Positions 1 to 8,121 of a stretch of 64,000 nucleotides of DNA are shown piece after piece. The DNA comes from Aestuariivivens insulae. GTDB taxonomy: Bacteria > Bacteroidota > Bacteroidia > Flavobacteriales > Flavobacteriaceae. The stretch covers positions 30,388 through 94,387 of the forward strand of contig NZ_JAKMCS010000015.1 in the NCBI RefSeq assembly GCF_022662195.1, written 5' to 3'. The stretch's first letter is position 1; each line of letters begins with the position of its first letter. A program made the translations under genes and the position numbers. The notes under the pieces are model-generated. The model was not told the DNA's origin and did not search any database. It worked only from the letters and a program-made list of their open reading frames with translations.

Positions 1-1222
1 CAGCACGTATAACCTTTGCTTTTATACCATCTGACTTTAATAATTCCATGCCATAGACGAACGAAAACGCAATGCCTTCCAAAGCGGCCCTACATAGGTG
101 CCCTTTATGATGCTTATTTAAGTTCAAATGAATTATTCGTGTGCCTATTTCTTTATTATTCAACATGCGTTCGGCTCCATTTCCAAAAGGTATTAAGCAA
201 ACGCCCTCTGATCCTACAGCTATATCTGAAGCCAACTGGTTCATCTCTTCATAAGAGCTAACAGCTAAATTGTTCAATAACCAACGGTATTGGATACCTG
301 CCCCATTAATGCACAATAATTTACCTATACGAAGCTCAGTTCGTTTTGTATAATTAACATGTGCAAAATTGTTGACACGAGAACTTTCTTTTACAGACAT
401 GCTATCGGTCACGGCATATAAAACGCCCGAAGTGCCTCCTGTTGCCGCTACTTCTCCAGGGTTGAACACATTTAGTGATAATGCATTGTTTGGTTGATCG
501 CCCGCTCTGTAGTATATAGGTGTTCCCTTGGCTAAACCACTTTCCTCAGCCCCTTTCTTATCAACCATTGCTTGTAACCCAAAAGTTTCAACAACATCTG
601 GGATCAATGCCCTTTCAATACCATAGTAATCGAGTAAAAATTGGGCGATATCATGTTTGTTAAAATCCCAAAAAATACCTTCAGACAAACCAGATATGGT
701 AGTATTTATAGTATTGGATAATTTATATGCGATATAATCCCCGGGCAACATGAACTTATGTATACGCTCATATAGCTGTGGCTCATTATCTTTTACCCAT
801 TTTAATTTTGAAGCCGTAAAATTTGCTGGTGAGTTTAACAAATTGGATGTACAGTTTTCATCTCCTATACCAGAGAATGCCTCATTACCAATTCCAACCG
901 CCCGGCTATCACACCAAATGATACTTTTTCTTAGCGGAACCCCCTGTTTATCAACAACAACCAACCCATGCATTTGATACGAGATCCCAATGCCCTTAAT
1001 TTGGTCACTGGATATATTGTATTGCGCTTTTAAACGTTTTATGGCATTACAACTATGTAGCCACCAATCATCTGGTTCTTGCTCCGCCCATCCACTTTTT
1101 AGGGCCTGCATATCCATTTCTTCTTTTGGCTCTTGAACAACGCCTATGCTCCTTCCTGATGCTGCTTCTACTAAAGCTGCTTTTATACTGGAACTACCTA
1201 TATCTAATCCTAAATAATACAA
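1..1222 (-). CDS. xylB: Xylulokinase (FGGY carbohydrate kinase), 3' end cut by window edge
   Basis: Phosphorylates D-xylulose to xylulose 5-phosphate in the cytoplasm, feeding the pentose phosphate pathway. The reading frame opens at a TTG (1220-1222) giving MYYLGLDIGSSSIKAAL, the phosphate-1 motif of FGGY kinases. It continues with YQMHGLVVVD, IIWCDSRA, AGDQPNNALSLN and ATGGTSGVLYAV, as in bacterial xylulokinases. About 407 of roughly 490 expected residues are present; the C-terminus lies left of base 1. No ATG is available upstream of the GLDIG motif, so TTG is the likely start. Xylulose specificity is inferred from overall resemblance to XylB; another FGGY sugar is possible. Confidence 0.85.
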   Translation of the reverse strand, partial: MYYLGLDIGSSSIKAALVEAASGRSIGVVQEPKEEMDMQALKSGWAEQEPDDWWLHSCNAIKRLKAQYNISSDQIKGIGISYQMHGLVVVDKQGVPLRKSIIWCDSRAVGIGNEAFSGIGDENCTSNLLNSPANFTASKLKWVKDNEPQLYERIHKFMLPGDYIAYKLSNTINTTISGLSEGIFWDFNKHDIAQFLLDYYGIERALIPDVVETFGLQAMVDKKGAEESGLAKGTPIYYRAGDQPNNALSLNVFNPGEVAATGGTSGVLYAVTDSMSVKESSRVNNFAHVNYTKRTELRIGKLLCINGAGIQYRWLLNNLAVSSYEEMNQLASDIAVGSEGVCLIPFGNGAERMLNNKEIGTRIIHLNLNKHHKGHLCRAALEGIAFSFVYGMELLKSDGIKAKVIRA

Positions 1223-1405
1223 TGTCTATAAAAATAATGTTGATTCAAATTTAAGAAGAGATCCCTTATTTTTATTCGATATGCTTTATTCAGTCAGAAG
1301 AACTCAATACCACAAAAAACATAACAACCTGATTTTAAGATGTATAATTAATAAATTACACTACTTAAAGGTTTTCGTGATTTCCTTAGCTTACTCTGGC
1401 TACGA

Positions 1406-2023
1406 CTATTTAAAATTCTGGGTATGTAAGTTTTTGTAATCTTCTAAGGTGTCCAAGTCAACATTCTTAAATGCACAGTTTAAGATTTTAACAAAGACCT
1501 GATTCTTTTTCAATAGAGCCTTTGCTCCTAAGTCACCTTTTAACTGTGATAATTGCACTAAATAGCTAGCATCGAACAGGACGGGCACCCCTTGTGTTCC
1601 ATTTTGATAAAATGTTGCAATGATTTGTTTCTTGCCTGTTGAAAAATTTGAAATCAAAGTATTGAGGTATTCAGAAGATACCAATGGCTGATCTGCTAGG
1701 GTAATTAACAGACCATCTGGCTTTATGGTTTGTTGCTTTACATAATTTGAAGCGAAAGCTATTGAAGACGCTAAACCCTGTGCCCATTGCTTATGATCTA
1801 AAATTGTTATTGGTAAATGCTCTATTTCTTTCTTTATAATGGCATAGTTTGCTCCTAAAACAACAATAATTTCTTTGGATTTGGTCTTTAAGGCGGTCTT
1901 TATCGTATGAAGAATCAAACTATATTCCCCCCACTGTAAGAGTTGTTTGGGAGTTCCCATTCTGGTTGAAGCTCCTGCTGCTAAAATAACTAAAGCAATA
2001 TTTGACGATTCAGTAGACAACAT
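1406..2023 (-). CDS. MobA-like NTP transferase (probable molybdopterin cytidylyltransferase, MocA type)
   Basis: 205 residues. The N-terminal LAAGASTRMGTPKQLLQW is the nucleotide-binding signature of the MobA/MocA (NTP_transf_3) family, followed by LLITLADQPLV, the metal-binding DxP region. MocA enzymes attach CMP to molybdopterin to make the cytosine-dinucleotide cofactor used by xanthine-oxidase-family enzymes. Its ATG overlaps the stop of the upstream xdhC-like gene by one base (TAATG), and it is the last gene of a four-gene run that includes a Mo-hydroxylase. The assignment to cofactor synthesis rather than another nucleotidyl transfer rests on that context. Confidence 0.85.
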   Translation of the reverse strand: MLSTESSNIALVILAAGASTRMGTPKQLLQWGEYSLILHTIKTALKTKSKEIIVVLGANYAIIKKEIEHLPITILDHKQWAQGLASSIAFASNYVKQQTIKPDGLLITLADQPLVSSEYLNTLISNFSTGKKQIIATFYQNGTQGVPVLFDASYLVQLSQLKGDLGAKALLKKNQVFVKILNCAFKNVDLDTLEDYKNLHTQNFK

Positions 2024-3051
2024 TAGATTGTCTTTTTAGTATGGATTTTGCCTATCTTCTTACTTAATGATATGGGCTCATGATTTCGAGTAAAAGCTAA
2101 AATCTCTGAAACAATAGAAACCGCAATTTCCTCTGGAGTTTCCGACCCTATATTTAATCCTGCAGGGCCATGGATAGAATCTAAAAAAGCATCGTCGATT
2201 TCGGGGCAATATTCCATAAACTGGTTTAACATATCGTCCCTTCGCTTCGAAGGCCCCAATAAACCAATATAAGCCGGTGTCGTATTTTTAAGAGCCACTA
2301 AGTATCGCAGATCATTGGCAAAATTATGGGTCATAAGCACTATCGCTGTTTGACCATCAATTTTATCTACTTCTAACTGTTCTGGTGTACTACAAATAAA
2401 AGCATGGGCCCCCGAAAAGTTTGCTATTGATTTTTGCTCTTTTACCCCTGCTACGATTACAACTTCCCAACCAGTCAATGCGGCATACTGGCATAATTTC
2501 ACCGCATCGTGCTCTGCACCAATAATCATTAACTTAAAACGCGGCGGCATAGGTTGCCTAAAAACAGAAAGTGTATTGGTGTCGTAATCCAAAGAAGGGT
2601 TTGAAATTGAAAATATGGCATCTTCTATTTTCACATAAGAGCCCAAGCCCTTGTTAGATCCCTCTTTTTTTTCAAAATAGGAAAGGATTTCAAACGAAAA
2701 TCTGTTGTCTATACAATTAGAAAACGCCTTATAGAATGTATTACCTGGATCGAATAGTTCCAATAAAATATATAATATCCCTTCGCAACCTAAACGGTAG
2801 CGTCCATCGTAAGTCATGATTTTTGAAGTTCCGGTTTTAAAAACCGACTGCGATTGCAACTGCACTTCTTTTTCCACACAACCACCGCTTACAGCTCCAA
2901 CCATAGTGCCATTTTCCAAGACCAACATTCTAACACCAGGTCTACGATAGGACGAACCATCCAATGCGACTACCGAAGCTAAAACCGATGCAACACCGCT
3001 TTGCTTCGCCGATAGGGCTTGCTCTACTATATTCTTGAATTCGTGTGTCAT
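2023..3051 (-). CDS. XdhC/CoxI family Mo-hydroxylase maturation protein
   Basis: 342 residues. XdhC proteins bind molybdenum cofactor, promote its sulfuration and insert it into xanthine-dehydrogenase-type apoenzymes. The N-terminal CoxI/XdhC domain carries SSYRRPGVRMLV and GAVSGGCVEKEV. The C-terminal Rossmann half contains MIIGAEHDAVKLC, AYIGLLGPSKRRDDM and HGPAGLNIGSETPEEIAVSI, the family C-terminal signature. The frame stays open upstream to 3153, but ATG at 3051 (MTHEFKNIVEQAL) matches the family N-terminus and avoids overlap with the molybdopterin subunit gene ending at 3059. The gap to that gene is 7 bp, so cotranscription is likely. Confidence 0.9.
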   Translation of the reverse strand: MTHEFKNIVEQALSAKQSGVASVLASVVALDGSSYRRPGVRMLVLENGTMVGAVSGGCVEKEVQLQSQSVFKTGTSKIMTYDGRYRLGCEGILYILLELFDPGNTFYKAFSNCIDNRFSFEILSYFEKKEGSNKGLGSYVKIEDAIFSISNPSLDYDTNTLSVFRQPMPPRFKLMIIGAEHDAVKLCQYAALTGWEVVIVAGVKEQKSIANFSGAHAFICSTPEQLEVDKIDGQTAIVLMTHNFANDLRYLVALKNTTPAYIGLLGPSKRRDDMLNQFMEYCPEIDDAFLDSIHGPAGLNIGSETPEEIAVSIVSEILAFTRNHEPISLSKKIGKIHTKKTI

Positions 3052-3058
3052 AGCAGTA

Positions 3059-5263
3059 TTATCCAACCACTTTTTCCATTGCCATATTATTTGCAAATGG
3101 TTGTTTGTAAAGTCGTTGTCCTGTCGCCTGATATATAGCGTTTGCCAAAGCACCCACTACGGGTGGCAGCCCTGGTTCACCTAAACCAGTTGGATCTACA
3201 TCGCTATCAACAAAGTATACTTCAATAGCTTCTGGAGCTTGCGAATGACGAATAAGTTGATACCTATCAAAATTAGTTTCATTAGGAGTACCATTCTCAA
3301 AGGTCAACTGACTGTACATTGCATGGCCTATACCATCTATTACACCACCCTGTATGATATTTTCAGCACCATCTGGATTGATAACGATACCACAGTCGAC
3401 CGCACACCAAACTTTTTTAACTTTTGGTTTTCCATTTTCCATAGCTACATCAACCACTTGGGCAACATAAGAATGATGGCAGAAATAAGCGGCCACACCG
3501 CGATATATACCTGGTTTGGTTTCTCCCCAATTTGATTTTTCCTTAACTAATTTCAAAACCCCAGCATACCGTTCGGGTTCATATTCGTTCTTTTCTCCAA
3601 CAGGTTTATTAATGGCTCGATCGAATAATTCTAAACGGAAATCTATGGGATCCTTTCCTGCTAATTCCGCGACCTCATCCAAAAAGGCTTGTTCGGCCCC
3701 TGCCGTAAAATGTGATCTAGGAGCCCGCCATGCCCCTGTTGTTACATTGGTTTCCACATTGATATTTTCAGCTAAATAATTATCGACCGTTCCTGCTGGA
3801 AAACGGTCTTTAAATACTGATCCTTCTGGTAAACCAGCGCCTTTCACACTAAAGGCAACTAGGTTATTGCTTTCATCCAAACCTGCTTTATAAACCAACT
3901 GGTAAGCTGGCCTATAGGTTCCTTGGGTCATATCGTCTTCCCTAGTGTATATAATCTTAACAGGTGCTCCTATTTTTTTGGATATGGCTGCAGCCTCTAC
4001 TCCAAAATGCACATATAACCTTCTACCAAAGCCTCCTCCTATACGGGTCATATTCACCGTAATATCTTCTATTGGCAAACCCAGCAATTTAGAAACAGAG
4101 GTTTCCAGTGCTTCAGGCGTTTGTGTAGGTCCTATAAGTTCCGCAGAACTATCGGTAACATTTGCAAAAAAGTTCATCGGTTCCAAGGTATTGTGTGGTA
4201 GAAACGGTGAACTATAGCTCCGCTCAATCACTTTAACTGCTTTACTAAAAGCATCATCTGGATCGCCATCTTTTCTACTATCCTTAACTGTTCCAGAAAC
4301 CAATGCGGTTTCCAATAGGTTGGTATGCATTTCTGAATTTTCCAATTCTGAAGCCTTTTCCCAATTGGCCTTAATGGCTTTTTTGGCTTTCATTAATTGC
4401 CATGTGGAATCTCCTACTAGGGCTATAAGTTGTAGAAAGCCTTTTTCATCACACCACGCTGGGTCTTCAACTGTAATATCAATAGTAAAGGCATCTTTCA
4501 CTCCGGGCATCGCTTTAATTTCTTCTTCATTGAAATCCTTCAACTTCATGCCGAATGCTGGTGGATGCTGTATCATGGCCAATTGCATGCCTTCTCTTTT
4601 AAAGTCCAGCCCGTACATGGGTTTTCCGGTTACAATTTTTTCGCCTTCAACATTCTTTTTACTGGTCCCTATTAATTCAAAATCATGGATATCCTTAAGC
4701 TCAACTTCCTCAGGAATTTCAATACCTACGGCTTTAGAGGCAATAGCGCCATAACCAATGCTTCGTTCTCCATTTATCTCTTTAATAATGCCTTTAGCCA
4801 CACTTAAATCTGAAACTGCTACACCCCATTCTTTGGCAGCTGCCTCCAATAACATCCTTCTTCCGGTGGCGCCCGCCATTCTAAGGGCATTCCAACTCAA
4901 TCGGATGGATAAACTACCTCCTGCAAATTGATTTTGATATATCCCTGTATTCAATGGTGCCTGCTCCACAACTACATTATTCCAATCCACATCCAGTTCT
5001 TCGGCTACAATCATAGGCATTGAGGTTCTTACATTCTGACCGATCTCTGGATTGGGAGAATATATGGTTACCATACCGGTATCCCCAATCTTTATGTAGC
5101 CATTGATTTCAAACCACTCCTTAGGAATGGCTACTGTTTCCTTTATTTTTTTATCTGAAGTGCATCCTGTAAACCAACTAAAGCCTATAAGCATCCCACC
5201 ACCTGCTGCGGCGGATATCTTCAAGAAAGAACGACGGTTGTATTGTGTTTTTATTTTGGTCAT
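3059..5263 (-). CDS. Molybdopterin-binding large subunit of a xanthine-oxidase-family hydroxylase (IorB type), Tat-exported
   Basis: 734 residues. The large catalytic subunit binds the Mo-pterin cytosine dinucleotide and hydroxylates aldehydes or N-heteroaromatics with water-derived oxygen. The N-terminus RRSFLKISAAAGGG is a twin-arginine signal followed by a hydrophobic run ending FTGC, so it may be a Tat lipoprotein. Family motifs are GGGFGRRLYVHFGVEAA (cofactor contact), TGAWRAPRSHFTAG, and GLGEPGLPPVVGA, whose Glu is the predicted catalytic base. The duplicated architecture matches isoquinoline 1-oxidoreductase beta subunits. The 2Fe-2S subunit lies 11 bp upstream and XdhC downstream. Substrate cannot be read from sequence. 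Confidence 0.92.
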   Translation of the reverse strand: MTKIKTQYNRRSFLKISAAAGGGMLIGFSWFTGCTSDKKIKETVAIPKEWFEINGYIKIGDTGMVTIYSPNPEIGQNVRTSMPMIVAEELDVDWNNVVVEQAPLNTGIYQNQFAGGSLSIRLSWNALRMAGATGRRMLLEAAAKEWGVAVSDLSVAKGIIKEINGERSIGYGAIASKAVGIEIPEEVELKDIHDFELIGTSKKNVEGEKIVTGKPMYGLDFKREGMQLAMIQHPPAFGMKLKDFNEEEIKAMPGVKDAFTIDITVEDPAWCDEKGFLQLIALVGDSTWQLMKAKKAIKANWEKASELENSEMHTNLLETALVSGTVKDSRKDGDPDDAFSKAVKVIERSYSSPFLPHNTLEPMNFFANVTDSSAELIGPTQTPEALETSVSKLLGLPIEDITVNMTRIGGGFGRRLYVHFGVEAAAISKKIGAPVKIIYTREDDMTQGTYRPAYQLVYKAGLDESNNLVAFSVKGAGLPEGSVFKDRFPAGTVDNYLAENINVETNVTTGAWRAPRSHFTAGAEQAFLDEVAELAGKDPIDFRLELFDRAINKPVGEKNEYEPERYAGVLKLVKEKSNWGETKPGIYRGVAAYFCHHSYVAQVVDVAMENGKPKVKKVWCAVDCGIVINPDGAENIIQGGVIDGIGHAMYSQLTFENGTPNETNFDRYQLIRHSQAPEAIEVYFVDSDVDPTGLGEPGLPPVVGALANAIYQATGQRLYKQPFANNMAMEKVVG

Positions 5264-5274
5264 GATTCCTGGAT

Positions 5275-5730
5275 TTAAAGTTTAGATGCTGTTTTAATAG
5301 CTTGTTTTATTCTTACATAGGTTCCACATCTGCAAATGTTTCCATTCATGGCTGCATCAATATCTTCATCTGAAGGGTTTGGATTGTTCTCTAACAAGGC
5401 AGCTGCGCTCATAATTTGTCCGCTCTGGCAGTACCCACATTGATAAACATCGTGTTCTAGCCATGCTTTTTGTACTGGATGGTCTGCATCTTCAGAAAGG
5501 CCTTCTATAGTTGTGATTTTCATGCCTTCAGCCTGTGATACCTGGAGCAAGCAACTACGAACTGCATTTCCGTTAACATGAACTGTACATGCGCCACATT
5601 GCCCAATACCACAACCATATTTTGTTCCCAAAAGATCTAAATGATCCCTTAAAATCCATAATAAAGGCGTATCCATATCTGCTTCAACAGTATGTTTGTT
5701 ACCATTAATTTTTAAAGTGAAAGTTGGCAT
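5275..5730 (-). CDS. 2Fe-2S small subunit of the Mo-hydroxylase (IorA type)
   Basis: 152 residues. It carries electrons from the Mo centre of its partner subunit. An N-terminal plant-type ferredoxin fold has [15 protein letters not shown] and a later Cys (RSCLL). The C-terminal four-helix domain holds the second cluster ligands, [11 protein letters not shown] and [13 protein letters not shown]. The upstream in-frame extension to 5796 is rejected because ATG at 5730 ([15 protein letters not shown]) is where the family begins. It is the first gene of the operon. No FAD subunit or cytochrome partner is encoded next to it, as in the two-subunit IorAB class. Confidence 0.92.
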   Translation of the reverse strand: MPTFTLKINGNKHTVEADMDTPLLWILRDHLDLLGTKYGCGIGQCGACTVHVNGNAVRSCLLQVSQAEGMKITTIEGLSEDADHPVQKAWLEHDVYQCGYCQSGQIMSAAALLENNPNPSDEDIDAAMNGNICRCGTYVRIKQAIKTASKL

Positions 5731-5868
5731 AGCTAAGTGTATTAGAAGTTTGCTTTCTAAAGTACAAAAAATATAAACACCCCTCTTTATTACCAAATGG
5801 GTTTTAACATTGTTTTAATAAAACCCTAACGCTTACTTTTTTGGTAGAGCAGCATATAGCTTTACCAC

Positions 5869-5909
5869 AAAAAAAATAGGTTGCCTTGGAAAATGTTCCA
5901 GACAACCTA
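5869..5909 (-). terminator. Intrinsic terminator after the DUF3472/discoidin gene
   Basis: Read on the minus strand, a stem TAGGTTG...CAACCTA with an inner CTGGAA/TTCCA-like helix is followed by eight T. It lies about 30 bp past the stop of the gene that ends at 5939, and so closes the uptake-locus transcripts before the Mo-hydroxylase operon. Confidence 0.75.
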
Positions 5910-5938
5910 CTTGTTTAAAAGATAACTATAGGGTAATA

Positions 5939-7765
5939 CTACTCGGTAGTATAGGCATAAATTTCGGCCATGGCTGCATTATTGGTGCCATCGTGAGCCG
6001 ACTTGGCTATAAATTTGAAATACCTGAATGTCGTTGCAGAAGACAAATTAATATCTTGTGGTGCCGACGAATTACCTAAAACGAAATCACCTAGACTCTG
6101 CCAGCTTGAATTATCGGTACTTACCTGAATTTCAACGTCCTTTACGGCCCTACTAAGGCTTTGTCTTTGTACAAATCGAAAGCCGCTTGCGGTAATCGAT
6201 GAACCAGCATCTACAGTAATATGGTGTGGTGGTGTGGCCGTACAACCAGACCAACATGAGTGCCAGTAGGTATTCACATCGCCATCCAATACATCGGCTG
6301 CCCGTCCTGTTGATCCTTCACCTCCACTATCTTCTTGGGTACTATAATCGATAACAGACCATCCTGTTCTGCTCAATAAAGTTGGTTCTGCTGGAAGTGT
6401 AGGCACCTCTAACTGTGCAAAGTTTATATTTGGTGCAACGCCACTAGCTGTTCTAGTATGTGAAGAATAAGGTACTTGGTTATCGCTAAAGAAGCCACAG
6501 TTTTTTAAATAAAAGCTGCTTGAATTAGTGCTACTTACACCTCCATCATAATCAAATCTAACACCGCTACTTGCAGTACCATCCACAGTATACGTAGCCG
6601 TTGTCATTTCATTCCAATTGCCTTGAGTATCATACGCCCATTGATTGGTAAAATCCACACGTCTGGTTTCGTCACCCATAGTCGTATTGAAGTTCTCTAT
6701 AAAGGAATGTAAATCTGTTAGGTGTGGGGCTGCAGGGTATGGCCTTCTAAAGCTGGCTATCAATTTCCAATCTCCAACCTCTGGGGCATAGAAATAGGCT
6801 GTATAATCAGTAGTATTACTAGCATTCGATTCACCCTTCAACAAAAACTTATAGGTGTTTCCGGCAACCCACGGATAAACCAAATAACTCTGGGCACCAG
6901 AGCCTTCGCCTCCAAACTCCCCTACAGTCACTCCATCGCCATAACCCAAAGGAATTACTGTATATTCTTCAGGTATTTGGTTAGGGTCTTGGGTATCGTA
7001 AGCACTCCATACCGAGAACAAAATACGTCTTTCGGTCTCGCTGTTAACCTGCATGCCGAAATAACCTCCCGAAAAACCATCTGCCATAAAATATGATCCT
7101 ACAGGATCCATTCCTACCGGCACGGTTAACTCATTGTAAAACCAGGTAATATCTTTATTAGCAGGTTCATCATAACCTAAATGACAGGAAGGTCCTCGTC
7201 TCCCCCAATAAAACCAATCTGAATCGACATAGGTAATGTTAGCCGACCAAGAGCTATCTCCCAGTAACACATTGGATATCTCCCCAAAAGAGCTTCCACT
7301 GGTAGAAACCCCTTCCAGTTCTACATAGTAATAGCCAGTTTGGTTGATCGTAACTGAGCCTATATAATGCTTTTTAAAGTTATTGGAACTCGAAAATGTT
7401 TGTTGTTGGGAAACGCCATCGAAAGTAACCTTTAATGTGGTATTTCCCGAAAATTTTGCTTGAAGCCCAAGTTCTATACTACCAGTTGATTTGGCATAAA
7501 AATAAGTTCTGATCTTGTCGCTTGAACTTGTCCAATTTTTAATACCTCCCGACACTACTATATTTGAAGTGGCTGTTGGATTGTCGACCACCCAACTGTT
7601 TCCTTCACAGGGTACCGAAATGGATAAATTATTAGTAGATGGCCCTCCCTTGGCTTCGGCTTCTACTATTGCTTGATCCCCGCTTGTAGCTTCATCTTTA
7701 CTGCATGAGTAATTACACAACAAAGTAGAAAAACATACTAATAGTACTAATTTGATTGTTTTCAT
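5939..7765 (-). CDS. DUF3472/DUF5077 lipoprotein with C-terminal discoidin (F5/8 type C) domain
   Basis: 608 residues. The signal peptide ends in LLCNYSC, a lipobox, so the mature protein is probably an outer-membrane-anchored lipoprotein. Residues about 45-170 form a DUF5077-like beta-sandwich. Residues about 175-430 match DUF3472, with DWFYWGRRGPSCHLGYD and GGYFGMQVNSETERRILFSVW. The last 140 residues are a discoidin-like module with the signature YWHSCWSGCTATPPHHITVD and DGTNNAAMAEIY. That module is closely related to the 189-residue lipoprotein beside susD. A carbohydrate or glycoconjugate binding or processing role is inferred from domains and locus. No catalytic residues can be assigned. 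Confidence 0.8.
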   Translation of the reverse strand: MKTIKLVLLVCFSTLLCNYSCSKDEATSGDQAIVEAEAKGGPSTNNLSISVPCEGNSWVVDNPTATSNIVVSGGIKNWTSSSDKIRTYFYAKSTGSIELGLQAKFSGNTTLKVTFDGVSQQQTFSSSNNFKKHYIGSVTINQTGYYYVELEGVSTSGSSFGEISNVLLGDSSWSANITYVDSDWFYWGRRGPSCHLGYDEPANKDITWFYNELTVPVGMDPVGSYFMADGFSGGYFGMQVNSETERRILFSVWSAYDTQDPNQIPEEYTVIPLGYGDGVTVGEFGGEGSGAQSYLVYPWVAGNTYKFLLKGESNASNTTDYTAYFYAPEVGDWKLIASFRRPYPAAPHLTDLHSFIENFNTTMGDETRRVDFTNQWAYDTQGNWNEMTTATYTVDGTASSGVRFDYDGGVSSTNSSSFYLKNCGFFSDNQVPYSSHTRTASGVAPNINFAQLEVPTLPAEPTLLSRTGWSVIDYSTQEDSGGEGSTGRAADVLDGDVNTYWHSCWSGCTATPPHHITVDAGSSITASGFRFVQRQSLSRAVKDVEIQVSTDNSSWQSLGDFVLGNSSAPQDINLSSATTFRYFKFIAKSAHDGTNNAAMAEIYAYTTE

Positions 7766-8029
7766 AGTTTTAGTTTAGTTTTATAGTTAATAAATGGTTT
7801 AAGTATCTACTTATAATACAGTTATAAAGATGCGAAGTACTATTCCAAACAGTAATATTTTAACATTTTTTGAAATAATTTTCGCCTCTACGTTTATTCA
7901 TAACCGCTTTATAATAGGACAATTAAACCTTTAAAGCAACATCATAAAAAAGCGGTTTTTTTATTTAAACAATATCACATAGCAGACTCAACCCTTTGTA
8001 CAAGTCGACAGAATTTTAGTCTTAAAAAT

Positions 8030-8073
8030 AGTTCTCGATACATACCGACAGTAAACGTCGGCACACTCGAACT
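8030..8073. repeat. REP-like palindromic intergenic element
   Basis: AGTTCTCGATAC at the left and TCGAACT at the right form an imperfect outer stem. An inner CCGAC...GTCGG hairpin (8045-8061) sits between. It lies in the 356-bp gap 7766-8121 between two minus-strand genes. The rest of that gap shows no gene. A possible long-loop stem AACCGCTT/AAGCGGTT (7902-7957) was not convincing as a terminator. Confidence 0.4.
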
Positions 8074-8121
8074 GACTGACATATTATTACTGCTTTGATT
8101 CAAAATACACGATGGGTAGAG

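Noticed and set aside
16..977. Plus-strand frames of 75-81 residues at the left edge
   Set aside because: They lie antisense within the xylB frame, which carries full FGGY motifs.
3052..3153. N-terminal extension of the XdhC-like protein
   Set aside because: It lies inside the preceding molybdopterin-subunit gene and does not match the family; ATG at 3051 does.
7902..7957. AACCGCTT...AAGCGGTT considered as a terminator
   Set aside because: The loop is about 40 bases and the T-run is on the plus strand while both flanking genes run on the minus strand.
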